NCBI RefSeq assembly: GCF_900163865.1
Contig: NZ_FUKU01000026.1
Location: forward strand, 248,001-312,000
DNA from: Sphingobacterium sp. JB170
GTDB taxonomy: Bacteria; Bacteroidota; Bacteroidia; Sphingobacteriales; Sphingobacteriaceae
Length of the DNA stretch: 64,000 bases
Direction: 5' to 3'
Positions within the stretch are counted from its first letter, which is position 1; each line of letters begins with the position of its first letter. The notes beneath the pieces were generated by a model. That model had not been told where the DNA came from. It was given only the letters and a program-made list of their open reading frames with translations, and made no database searches. A program made the position numbers and the translations under genes. Positions 57,431 to 64,000 of the stretch are shown here, one piece after another.

Positions 57431-57464
57431 AAAAGAGAGCAGTCTTCCGATTGCTCTCTTTTTT
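57431..57464. terminator. Bidirectional terminator between the isomerase-like gene and purE
   Basis: AAAAGAGAGCA (57431-57441) and TGCTCTCTTTT (57452-57462) form an 11-bp stem followed by T6; the leading A4 gives a shorter U-tract for the convergent purE transcript. Confidence 0.8.
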
Positions 57465-57490
57465 ATGTCTTTACGGCCCATAGGATGTTA

Positions 57491-58000
57491 TTAGAATTTC
57501 ATGCGTTCGACTTCGGCCGCATTCTTTTCGACAGCGGAACGTAGTTCTTCTTTAAATTCTATTACGCGCTGTGTAAGATTTTCGTCGGAAGTCGCTAAAA
57601 TTTGCGCCGCTAGTATTCCAGCATTCTTTGCAGCGTTTAGCGCAACTGTCGCTACGGGAATACCATTTGGCATCTGTAATATGGAAAGAACTGAGTCCCA
57701 GCCATCAATTGAATTGGATGACTTTACCGGCACACCAATTACCGGGAGTTGCGTGATAGAAGCAATCATGCCTGGCAAGTGGGCGGCTCCTCCCGCTCCC
57801 GCAATGATTACCTTTAACCCACGATTTGCCGCGGATTTTGCGTAGTCATACATACGATCCGGCGTCCGATGCGCGGAAACGATAGAGACTTCAATATTTA
57901 CTTCGAGCTTTTTCAGAATGTCAATCGCATCTCGCATCACTGGTAAATCGGACTTACTACCCATTATTATACCAACCAATGCCGTTCCTGTATCTTTCAT
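57491..58000 (-). CDS. purE: N5-carboxyaminoimidazole ribonucleotide mutase
   Basis: PurE converts N5-CAIR to CAIR in purine synthesis. The 169-residue class I enzyme has GIIMGSKSDLPVM, SAHRTPDRM and GAGGAAHLPGM, the carboxylate- and phosphate-binding motifs. Its ATG overlaps the purK stop by 4 bp, so the two are translationally coupled; the presence of purK is consistent with the N5-CAIR route. Confidence 0.97.
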   Translation of the reverse strand: MKDTGTALVGIIMGSKSDLPVMRDAIDILKKLEVNIEVSIVSAHRTPDRMYDYAKSAANRGLKVIIAGAGGAAHLPGMIASITQLPVIGVPVKSSNSIDGWDSVLSILQMPNGIPVATVALNAAKNAGILAAQILATSDENLTQRVIEFKEELRSAVEKNAAEVERMKF

Positions 58001-59139
58001 GCCTTTACCTTAAGTGTTTCTTGGACCCAACGTGCAGTTTTAATCGCCGCTTGCCGGTCATTGTTTATAACGCATACATGTCCCATTTTTCGAAATGGTT
58101 TCGTATATTTTTTACCATAAAGATGCACATATACACCTTCGACGCCAAGCACCTCTTCTACTCCGTCATATTTTGCCAACCCTTCATAATCTAGTTCCCC
58201 CAGTAGATTAACCATCACGGCATTGGTCGATGTTGCTGTCGAGCCGAGTGGTAAGTTAAATATTGCACGCAAATGTTGTGCAAATTGTGATGTTATATTT
58301 GCCTCGATGGTATGGTGGCCACTATTATGAGGGCGTGGAGCAAGTTCATTTACCAGAATTTGGCCATCCTTTGTCAAAAACATCTCCACGGCTAACAAAC
58401 CTACAATTTGCAAATCATCAGCGATCTTCTTCGCAATTTCCTCCGCTCCTGTCTGAATATCAATCGAAAGCGTAGATGGAGATATTAAAAATTCAACTAA
58501 ATTTGCGTCTGTATTAAATTCCATTTCCACCAAAGGAAACGTTTCGATGTCACCATGATTATTCCGCGCAACAATCACTGCAATTTCCTTCTCAAAATCT
58601 ACCAATTCTTCGACTAGCGATGGTTCATTAAAAGCCCGCTCAAGATCCTTTACATCATTAATACGCAGGACACCTTTACCGTCATATCCATCTCTACGCA
58701 ATTTCTGAATATATGGCAGCTGGATATTGATTTCTTTAAGATTCTCCTTACTAGAAATCAATTGAAAGGCAGCCGTTGGAATATCGTTTTGTTTAAAGAA
58801 TTGTTTCTGCATACCCTTATCTTGAATCAAACGTATAACACGCGATTGTGGGTATACTAACACGCCTTCGTTCTCTAATTTCTCAAGTGCATCGACGTTA
58901 ACTTTTTCTATCTCAATGGTAATCATATCGAGATCTTTCCCGAAATTGTACACGGTGTCAAAATCGTTAAGTGAACCGCATTCAAAGCGATTACATAATT
59001 TACGGCATGGTGCATTTTTATCGGGATCCAATATGTGCACATTCACATTGTAATTAATAGCTTCTTGGATAACCATTCGTCCTAATTGACCGCCACCAAG
59101 AATCCCTAATTGCAACTCACCATAAAAGTCTTTTATCAT
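57997..59139 (-). CDS. purK: N5-carboxyaminoimidazole ribonucleotide synthase
   Basis: PurK carboxylates AIR with ATP and bicarbonate to N5-CAIR. The 380-residue ATP-grasp protein opens with LGILGGGQLGRMVIQEA and has YDGKGVLR and NELAPRPHNSGHHTIEA. It lies 17 bp after nuoB and 4 bp overlapping purE. An apparent operon with respiratory genes is unexpected for purine genes. Confidence 0.97.
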   Translation of the reverse strand: MIKDFYGELQLGILGGGQLGRMVIQEAINYNVNVHILDPDKNAPCRKLCNRFECGSLNDFDTVYNFGKDLDMITIEIEKVNVDALEKLENEGVLVYPQSRVIRLIQDKGMQKQFFKQNDIPTAAFQLISSKENLKEINIQLPYIQKLRRDGYDGKGVLRINDVKDLERAFNEPSLVEELVDFEKEIAVIVARNNHGDIETFPLVEMEFNTDANLVEFLISPSTLSIDIQTGAEEIAKKIADDLQIVGLLAVEMFLTKDGQILVNELAPRPHNSGHHTIEANITSQFAQHLRAIFNLPLGSTATSTNAVMVNLLGELDYEGLAKYDGVEEVLGVEGVYVHLYGKKYTKPFRKMGHVCVINNDRQAAIKTARWVQETLKVKA

Positions 59140-59156
59140 AATGTTTTTAAAATATA

Positions 59157-59663
59157 TTAAGCTTTTTCTATAAAAAACTGGTCCCGTAAAATACTTTCGG
59201 ATTCAATTTTCTTTTGTAATTCCAAAAAGGCGCCTATCAATGCCTCAGGACGAGGAGGACACCCTTGAACATACACATCTACAGGAATGACCTTATCTAC
59301 ACCTTTTACAACATGATACCCATGTTGCCAGTAAGGTCCTCCACAATTCGAGCAAGAGCCCATCGAAATCACATATTTGGGCTCTGGCATTTGCTCGTAC
59401 AACCTTTTAATTCGATCAGCCATTTTAAAGGTCACTGTTCCAGCAATTATCATCACATCGGACTGCCGAGGTGAGGGGCGTGGAAACACGCCCAACCGAT
59501 CCAAGTCATAAGTGGAGGCCATCGCCCCCATCATTTCAATAGCACAACATGCGATACCGAAGCTTACGGGCCACATCGAAGATAAACGCGCCCAGTTTAG
59601 TAAATCGTCCATTTTAGCGACGATAACTCCGCCACTTTGTGTCTGATGTTGACTTGTACTCAT
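59157..59663 (-). CDS. nuoB: NADH-quinone oxidoreductase subunit B
   Basis: NuoB carries the N2 [4Fe-4S] cluster that passes electrons to quinone. The 168-residue protein has all four cysteines: the adjacent pair in [10 protein letters not shown], one in MGSCSNCGG and one in [10 protein letters not shown]. It starts 4 bp after nuoA. nuoC, which normally follows, is absent; purK follows instead. Confidence 0.97.
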   Translation of the reverse strand: MSTSQHQTQSGGVIVAKMDDLLNWARLSSMWPVSFGIACCAIEMMGAMASTYDLDRLGVFPRPSPRQSDVMIIAGTVTFKMADRIKRLYEQMPEPKYVISMGSCSNCGGPYWQHGYHVVKGVDKVIPVDVYVQGCPPRPEALIGAFLELQKKIESESILRDQFFIEKA

Positions 59664-59667
59664 GAGA

Positions 59668-60255
59668 TTAGGAATTTGCTTTTTTAAATTTGGGTCTAAA
59701 TCCAGGGGACGACGTTACGACCGCTTTTTCTACAATCTGATTGTCCAGTGATTTAGCACTTGCTCGGTAATCACGGACAGTGTAGTCCTTCTGGTTCAAC
59801 GCATCATAGGCAGAATTAGGAATTCCGACCAAAATTTCGGGCACTTTGTATGTTGGCTTAATCCAAGAAATATCACCTCGTTTCCAAACATACACTAGCC
59901 CCATCACCAAAACACCTATAAATATACCCATCTCGGCCAGCGTAAACCAGCCCCAACGAGAATCAGCTGCATTTAACGCCGCATTACCAAAAACAGTAGC
60001 CCACGGAAATACAAATATTAACTCAACGTCGAATAATAGAAATACGAGCGCGATCACGTAAAAACGAGGATTGATTTGGATCCAAGCACTTCCTGTGGTT
60101 TCTTCACCACATTCGTAAGTACTCATCTTTCCAGGACTAGGTTTCTTTGGGGAGAGGATCTTTGCCAAAAGGATCGTCGCACAAGTCAATAGAACTCCTA
60201 TTATTCCTACAAGCAATATTTTGCCGTATTCCGAAAGCTGCGCAGGGTCATCCAT
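59668..60255 (-). CDS. nuoA: NADH-quinone oxidoreductase subunit A, with C-terminal extension
   Basis: NuoA is a three-helix membrane subunit near the quinone site of complex I. The family motifs YECGEE and [12 protein letters not shown] are present (about 47-85). At 195 residues it is about 60 longer than most NuoA proteins; the extra residues (about 135-195, [15 protein letters not shown] onward) are soluble and rather basic. Its -7 box lies 4 bases before the ATG. It heads the nuoA-nuoB-purK-purE group. Confidence 0.95.
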   Translation of the reverse strand: MDDPAQLSEYGKILLVGIIGVLLTCATILLAKILSPKKPSPGKMSTYECGEETTGSAWIQINPRFYVIALVFLLFDVELIFVFPWATVFGNAALNAADSRWGWFTLAEMGIFIGVLVMGLVYVWKRGDISWIKPTYKVPEILVGIPNSAYDALNQKDYTVRDYRASAKSLDNQIVEKAVVTSSPGFRPKFKKANS

Positions 60256-60259
60256 AATG

Positions 60260-60267
60260 CAAAATTA
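60260..60267 (-). promoter_or_regulatory. -7 element TAATTTTG abutting nuoA
   Basis: An exact TAnnTTTG match with only 4 bases before the ATG at 60255; a leaderless mRNA is predicted. Confidence 0.5.
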
Positions 60268-60412
60268 CTAAATAATACCAATAAAAATAAGTATTACCAT
60301 ATAAAATATATACGGATATTAACTGGACATCCCAAAACGGGAGCTCGGTATCTTACTGATTTAAAACAACATCGCTTTATAGCCCTCGTGAATACGGTTA
60401 ACATGACTACAA

Positions 60413-60449
60413 GAAAGAAAAGGGAGACTAATTGCCTCCCTTTTCTTTC
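60413..60449 (-). terminator. Terminator after ffh
   Basis: GAAAGAAAAGGGAG (60413-60426) and CTCCCTTTTCTTTC (60436-60449) form a 14-bp stem with a 9-base loop, 18 bases after the ffh stop. Confidence 0.8.
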
Positions 60450-60466
60450 ACTACGTCGAAATTCGA

Positions 60467-61810
60467 TTAAAATGGACGTCCTGGTGCTTTTGGCATCCCT
60501 CGCATCATTTTTGCAGCCATTGCAGGGTTCGACATTTGTTTCATTACTTTTCGCATATCAGCAAATTGTTTCATCAACTTATTCACCTCATTCATGTCGG
60601 TTCCGGAGCCTTTGGCAATACGCGACCGTCGCTTTGTATCTATTGCATCCGGATTCTCACGCTCAAATGGTGTCATCGAATCAATGATTGCCTCAATCGG
60701 CTTAAAAGCATTATCGTCGATCTCGACATCTTTCATCGCTTTTCCAACCCCAGGAATCATCCCCATCAAATCTTTCATATTACCCATTTTCTTAATTTGC
60801 TGAATTTGGGATTTAAAGTCATTAAAATCAAACTTATTTTTACGTATCTTCTTTTGAAGTTCCGCCGCTTCTTTTTCATCAAATTGTTGTTGCGCTCGTT
60901 CGACTAAAGACACGACATCTCCCATTCCAAGAATACGAGAAGCCATACGATCCGGATGGAATACGTCGAGCGCTTCCATCTTCTCGCCCGTACCAATGAA
61001 CTTAATCGGTTTATTAACGACCGACTTAATCGATAATGCCGCTCCACCACGAGTATCACCGTCTAATTTGGTCAACACTACTCCTGTAAAATCTAAGCGA
61101 TCATTGAACGTCTTTGCGGTATTTACCGCATCTTGCCCTGTCATTGAATCGACGACAAACAAAATTTCATTTGGCTGTGTGGCATCTCGAACAGCAGTAA
61201 TCTCCTTCATTAATGCCTCGTCAATTGCCAAACGACCCGCGGTATCAATGATAACTACATTATTACCATCACGCTTAGCTTGTTCGACACCTTCTCTCGC
61301 AATTGCGATTGGATCTGAGGAATCCCTATTTACATACACCGGAACGTTAACTTGCCCAGCAAGGACCTCTAACTGGTCGACGGCTGCCGGACGATAGACG
61401 TCTCCAGCTACCAATAATGGCTTTTTGCCCTTACTCTCCCGTAAATAATTTGCTAATTTCCCCGAAAAGGTCGTCTTACCTGCACCATTCAGCCCGGCAA
61501 TTAAAATAATCGTTGGATTACTACTTATATCAAGTTCAGTAACCGTCCCTCCCATCAATTGCGTCAACTCATCATTCATGATTTTGGTTAACAACTGACC
61601 TGGTGATATGCTTGTTAATACATTTTGACCCAGCGCCTTTTGTTTAACATCATCTGTAAATGCTTTGGCTGTTTTATAATTCACGTCGGCATCTAAAAGT
61701 ACCTTGCGAATCTCTTTCATCGTCTCGGCGACGTTTATTTCAGTGATACTTCCCTGTCCTTTTAATACTTTAAAGGCTCTATCCAGTTTATCTTGTAAAT
61801 TCTGAAACAT
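60467..61810 (-). CDS. ffh: Signal recognition particle protein Ffh (SRP54)
   Basis: Ffh binds signal sequences on nascent chains and, with 4.5S RNA and FtsY, brings ribosomes to the membrane. The 447-residue GTPase has the N domain, G1 GLNGAGKTT (about 105-113), DTAGR, TKLDGDTRGG and a C-terminal methionine-rich M domain (KMGNMKDLMGMIPG; KQMSNPAMAAKMMRGMP). No 4.5S RNA gene is seen in the window. Confidence 0.98.
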   Translation of the reverse strand: MFQNLQDKLDRAFKVLKGQGSITEINVAETMKEIRKVLLDADVNYKTAKAFTDDVKQKALGQNVLTSISPGQLLTKIMNDELTQLMGGTVTELDISSNPTIILIAGLNGAGKTTFSGKLANYLRESKGKKPLLVAGDVYRPAAVDQLEVLAGQVNVPVYVNRDSSDPIAIAREGVEQAKRDGNNVVIIDTAGRLAIDEALMKEITAVRDATQPNEILFVVDSMTGQDAVNTAKTFNDRLDFTGVVLTKLDGDTRGGAALSIKSVVNKPIKFIGTGEKMEALDVFHPDRMASRILGMGDVVSLVERAQQQFDEKEAAELQKKIRKNKFDFNDFKSQIQQIKKMGNMKDLMGMIPGVGKAMKDVEIDDNAFKPIEAIIDSMTPFERENPDAIDTKRRSRIAKGSGTDMNEVNKLMKQFADMRKVMKQMSNPAMAAKMMRGMPKAPGRPF

Positions 61811-61842
61811 GTTTGTTTTTCGTCTAAAATTATGCTAAGTGA

Positions 61843-61850
61843 CAAATGTA
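61843..61850 (-). promoter_or_regulatory. -7 element TACATTTG before ffh
   Basis: An exact TAnnTTTG match with a predicted leader of about 27 bases. Confidence 0.45.
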
Positions 61851-61887
61851 CAAAATAGTGCTGAAAGCTACCACACCTTTGTCCCCA

Positions 61888-61918
61888 TAAAAAATGCGGC
61901 AAAGTATCTTGCCGCATT
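61888..61918 (-). terminator. Terminator after the YugP-type peptidase gene
   Basis: AATGCGGCAA (61893-61902) and TTGCCGCATT (61909-61918) form a 10-bp stem with a 6-base loop, followed on the minus strand by a U-tract. Confidence 0.9.
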
Positions 61919-61942
61919 AATATTCAATATCTCTTCAAAAAT

Positions 61943-62629
61943 TTAGTCTCTACGCCCGAAGAGCAAAGAGGCATAGTATAACAGGGTGACCAATGCCGAT
62001 AACGCAGCGACGACATAGGTCATTGCAGCCCATTTTAAAGCATCCTTAGCTCCATCATGCTCCTCAACTGAATGCGTAACCTGCGCGGTATTTAACCACG
62101 CTAACGCCCGATTTGACGCATCAAATTCTACGGGAAGCGTGATGAATGAAAATAACGTTGTCAAAAACAATGCCCCTACACCGATGGCTAGTAATATTGG
62201 ACTTTCGGCGGCAAACATCATGATCACCCCAGCTATCAACACCCATGAGGTTAATCGAGACGCGACACTAACAACCGGAACCATAGCTGAACGGAAAGAA
62301 AGCCAGCCGTATGCTGTTGCATGTTGAACGGCATGCCCACATTCGTGTGCGGCAACTGCCGCGGCAGCAACACTGCGACCGTGATAAACTTCGGGGCTTA
62401 AATTAACCGTTTTGTTCCCCGGATTATAATGATCCGAAAGTTGTCCCTGCTCAGCCACCAATACGTCAACATCATTAATACCATTTTCATGTAGCATTTT
62501 TTGCGCTATTTCCGCACCGGATAAACCCGATGTTAACGGTATTTCAGAATAAGTCTTAAATTTGCTTTTGAATCTCGCTTGCACAATCCAACTTACCAAT
62601 GCAATACCAATAAATATAATCCAATACAT
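61943..62629 (-). CDS. YugP-type membrane zinc metallopeptidase
   Basis: The 228-residue protein has an N-terminal membrane helix (about 1-16), the HExxH-type zinc site AHECGHAVQH (about 93-102) and two or three further hydrophobic segments (about 120-165 and 203-222). The layout is that of PF04298 neutral zinc peptidases such as B. subtilis YugP. Substrates are unknown. It is transcribed alone with a strong terminator; no standard -7 box precedes it. Confidence 0.9.
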   Translation of the reverse strand: MYWIIFIGIALVSWIVQARFKSKFKTYSEIPLTSGLSGAEIAQKMLHENGINDVDVLVAEQGQLSDHYNPGNKTVNLSPEVYHGRSVAAAAVAAHECGHAVQHATAYGWLSFRSAMVPVVSVASRLTSWVLIAGVIMMFAAESPILLAIGVGALFLTTLFSFITLPVEFDASNRALAWLNTAQVTHSVEEHDGAKDALKWAAMTYVVAALSALVTLLYYASLLFGRRD

Positions 62630-62779
62630 ATGTTTGTGTTTTTCGTTCTAATTTACATAAGGCTGCAGTTCAATTTCTGGTCCAGTACCTTATTTAGCGC
62701 TTGAAGATACGAAATTGCATTCATTTTGGCAGTTACCAAGAGTTAATATCGTTTTGTTCTGACAATTTTTCATGACAAT

Positions 62780-62807
62780 AAAAAACCATCCTCAATTCGA
62801 GAATGGT
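62780..62807 (-). terminator. Terminator after the sigma factor gene
   Basis: On the minus strand ACCATTCTC pairs with GAGGATGGT (one G-U pair) around a 5-base loop and is followed by U6, about 26 bases after the stop. Confidence 0.8.
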
Positions 62808-62833
62808 CTAATATTTTGAATCTTAAGTATATC

Positions 62834-63424
62834 CTAACTTATGTTTAGCATCAGGTTATGCTCCTCAATCATTTTACGTAAGTTATTTAAAGCGTACCGC
62901 ATTCTCCCGAGCGCGGTATTTATACTTACACCAGTAATATCGGCGATATCTTTAAAACTCATTTCACAAAAATGACGCATAATCAACACTTCTTTCTGAT
63001 CATCGGGCAAACGTTGAATAATTTTACGCAAATCAACGTCTCGTTGGTTGATCATTAACTTCGACTCTTGACTTTCATCGGCAAATTCCAATACACCAAA
63101 AATGTCATACCCCTCGCTACTTACTACCGTCGGGTTTCTTTTCTGCCTACGAAAATGATCAATAACCATATTCTGTGCAATTCGAATTACCCAAGGGAGA
63201 AACTTCCCCTCATCATTATAACGACCGGCTTTTAACGTTTTTATGACTTTTATAAACGTCTCTTGAAAAATATCTTCTGCGAGATACTCGTCTTTTACTT
63301 GCAGGTAAATGGAGGTATATATTTTTGACTTGTATCTGTTCAACAATTCCTCAACACCACTCTCATTCCCCGCTATATACGCTTGAATTAGTTCAAGATC
63401 ACTCTTTTCTTTTTGCATTTTCAT
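62834..63424 (-). CDS. ECF-type RNA polymerase sigma factor
   Basis: The 196-residue protein has region 2 (AEDIFQETFIKVIKTL, then LPWVIRIAQNMVIDHFRR) and region 4 (LPDDQKEVLIMRHFCEMSFKDIADI...ALGRMRYALNNLRK), without region 3, as in ECF sigma-70 factors. No FecR-type anti-sigma or SusC-like gene adjoins it, so it is not an obvious PUL-linked sigma factor; such solitary factors are widespread in Bacteroidota and the regulon is unknown. The ATG at 63424 is followed by a second in-frame ATG two codons later. Confidence 0.93.
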   Translation of the reverse strand: MKMQKEKSDLELIQAYIAGNESGVEELLNRYKSKIYTSIYLQVKDEYLAEDIFQETFIKVIKTLKAGRYNDEGKFLPWVIRIAQNMVIDHFRRQKRNPTVVSSEGYDIFGVLEFADESQESKLMINQRDVDLRKIIQRLPDDQKEVLIMRHFCEMSFKDIADITGVSINTALGRMRYALNNLRKMIEEHNLMLNIS

Positions 63425-63534
63425 AACAAATCTCCTAGATTTAGTTTGAATTATATTTTAAGAGTATAGTTTTCAATAGGCGTTCCCTTTTAGTTGATTT
63501 AATATTCCAAATCACGTTAAAAATTACGAATAAT

Positions 63535-63542
63535 CAAATTTA
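63535..63542 (-). promoter_or_regulatory. Possible -7 element TAAATTTG before the sigma factor gene
   Basis: An exact TAnnTTTG match, but about 110 bases upstream of the start and without a -33 element. Confidence 0.3.
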
Positions 63543-63591
63543 CGCAATGATTTTTAACATTTATTCACATTTAGTCACATTCCTGTTACAC

Positions 63592-63626
63592 CAAAGGGCC
63601 CAACAATTTAAATGAAGGGCCCTTTG
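63592..63626 (-). terminator. Hairpin after glyA
   Basis: CAAAGGGCCC (63592-63601) and GGGCCCTTTG (63617-63626) form a perfect, GC-rich 10-bp stem with a 15-base loop, 23 bases after the glyA stop. There is no U-tract. Confidence 0.6.
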
Positions 63627-63649
63627 TGAGATAATATTTAGTGTTATTT

Positions 63650-64000
63650 TTATTTGTACAACGGAAAATCAGCCATTAATGAACGTACTTTATCGTGAAT
63701 TTTTGCTAGCGCTGCATCATCAGCGCGACTCTTCAATGCTTCGTCAATTAACTCGCCGATTTGAAGGGTTTCGATTTCTTTAACACCTCTTGATGTTATT
63801 GCTGCTGTACCAAACCGAACTCCAGAGGTCACGAATGGTGAACGCGTATCAAAAGGAACCATGTTTTTATTCGTTGTAATTCCAGCCTTACCTAACACCG
63901 CTTCAGCTTCTTTACCTGAAATATCTTTGTTACGCAAGTCAACCAACATTAAGTGGTTGTCCGTACCCCCAGAAATAATTTTATAATCCTTCTCTACAAA
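63650..64000 (-). CDS. glyA: Serine hydroxymethyltransferase (C-terminal part, 5' end beyond window)
   Basis: GlyA transfers the serine hydroxymethyl group to tetrahydrofolate, giving glycine and methylene-THF. The 116 visible residues are the C-terminal domain: SGGTDNHLMLVDLRNKDISGK, the ITTNKNMVPFD segment and SGVRFGTAAITSRG, all diagnostic of the family. The PLP lysine lies outside the window. A GC-rich hairpin follows the stop. Confidence 0.96.
   Translation of the reverse strand, partial: FVEKDYKIISGGTDNHLMLVDLRNKDISGKEAEAVLGKAGITTNKNMVPFDTRSPFVTSGVRFGTAAITSRGVKEIETLQIGELIDEALKSRADDAALAKIHDKVRSLMADFPLYK

Noticed and set aside
60536-61397. Several plus-strand frames opposite ffh
   Set aside because: They overlap a clearly conserved gene throughout, with no promoter or family match.

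Overview
The window reads as a chromosome segment of a Bacteroidota bacterium, most likely order Sphingobacteriales (Sphingobacterium/Pedobacter-like). The grounds are the Bacteroidota -7 promoter element TAnnTTTG in front of many genes, a hybrid two-component system next to a glycoside hydrolase, a type IX secretion sorting domain, the long three-domain form of IspG, bacillithiol synthesis (bshA), a MlaE/MlaF pair and protein sequences typical of the phylum. Base composition is moderately AT-rich. Nearly everything is core housekeeping; I see no phage, insertion sequence, CRISPR array or defence island.

Layout. 1-5.9 kb: the edge of a polysaccharide-utilisation locus, with a GH31/PA14 glycosidase (cut by the window edge) and its probable hybrid sensor-regulator; GTTAAC repeats sit just upstream of the GH31 promoter. 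6.2-8.7 kb: rRNA-type methyltransferase and a MlaF/MlaE lipid ABC transporter. 8.9-17.2 kb: LiaF-like membrane protein, ispG, a tiny protein made almost only of a T9SS sorting domain, Kup potassium transporter, amino acid permease and an AcpH-like protein. 17.3-23.2 kb: tyrS, ftsK, a LolA-like carrier and a LacI-type regulator, which converges on a D-mannonate pathway operon (SDR reductase and uxuA, 23.2-25.2 kb).

25.4-38.9 kb is the translation/transcription supercluster on the minus strand: tRNA-Thr(TGT), tRNA-Tyr, tRNA-Gly, tRNA-Thr(GGT), tuf, tRNA-Trp, secE, nusG, rplK, rplA, rplJ, rplL, rpoB, rpoC. Four promoters with both -33 and -7 elements and several hairpin terminators or attenuators divide it into units: tRNAs, tuf, Trp-secE-nusG, and rplK onward. 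One terminator-like hairpin lies between rpoB and rpoC.

39.2-43.9 kb: BamA/TamA-like barrel, a shortened methyltransferase-like protein lacking its SAM core, a SirB1-type protein, a propeller lipoprotein and queH. 43.9-51.7 kb: DUF177-rpmF, plsX-fabH-accB-accC (start of fatty acid synthesis), tatC, rpiB and an M28 peptidase. 52-57.4 kb: CbpA/CbpM-like co-chaperones, arfB, bshA, pyrH-frr and a Tat-exported sugar isomerase-like lipoprotein. 57.5-64 kb: purE, purK, nuoB and nuoA in one apparent operon, then ffh, a YugP-type metallopeptidase, an ECF sigma factor and the 3' part of glyA.

The most interesting signals are regulatory: candidate hybrid-regulator sites at the GH31 gene, several genes whose -7 box almost touches the start codon (predicted leaderless mRNAs), the rpoB/rpoC intercistronic terminator, and nuoAB joined to purKE. 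No clearly new system is visible.
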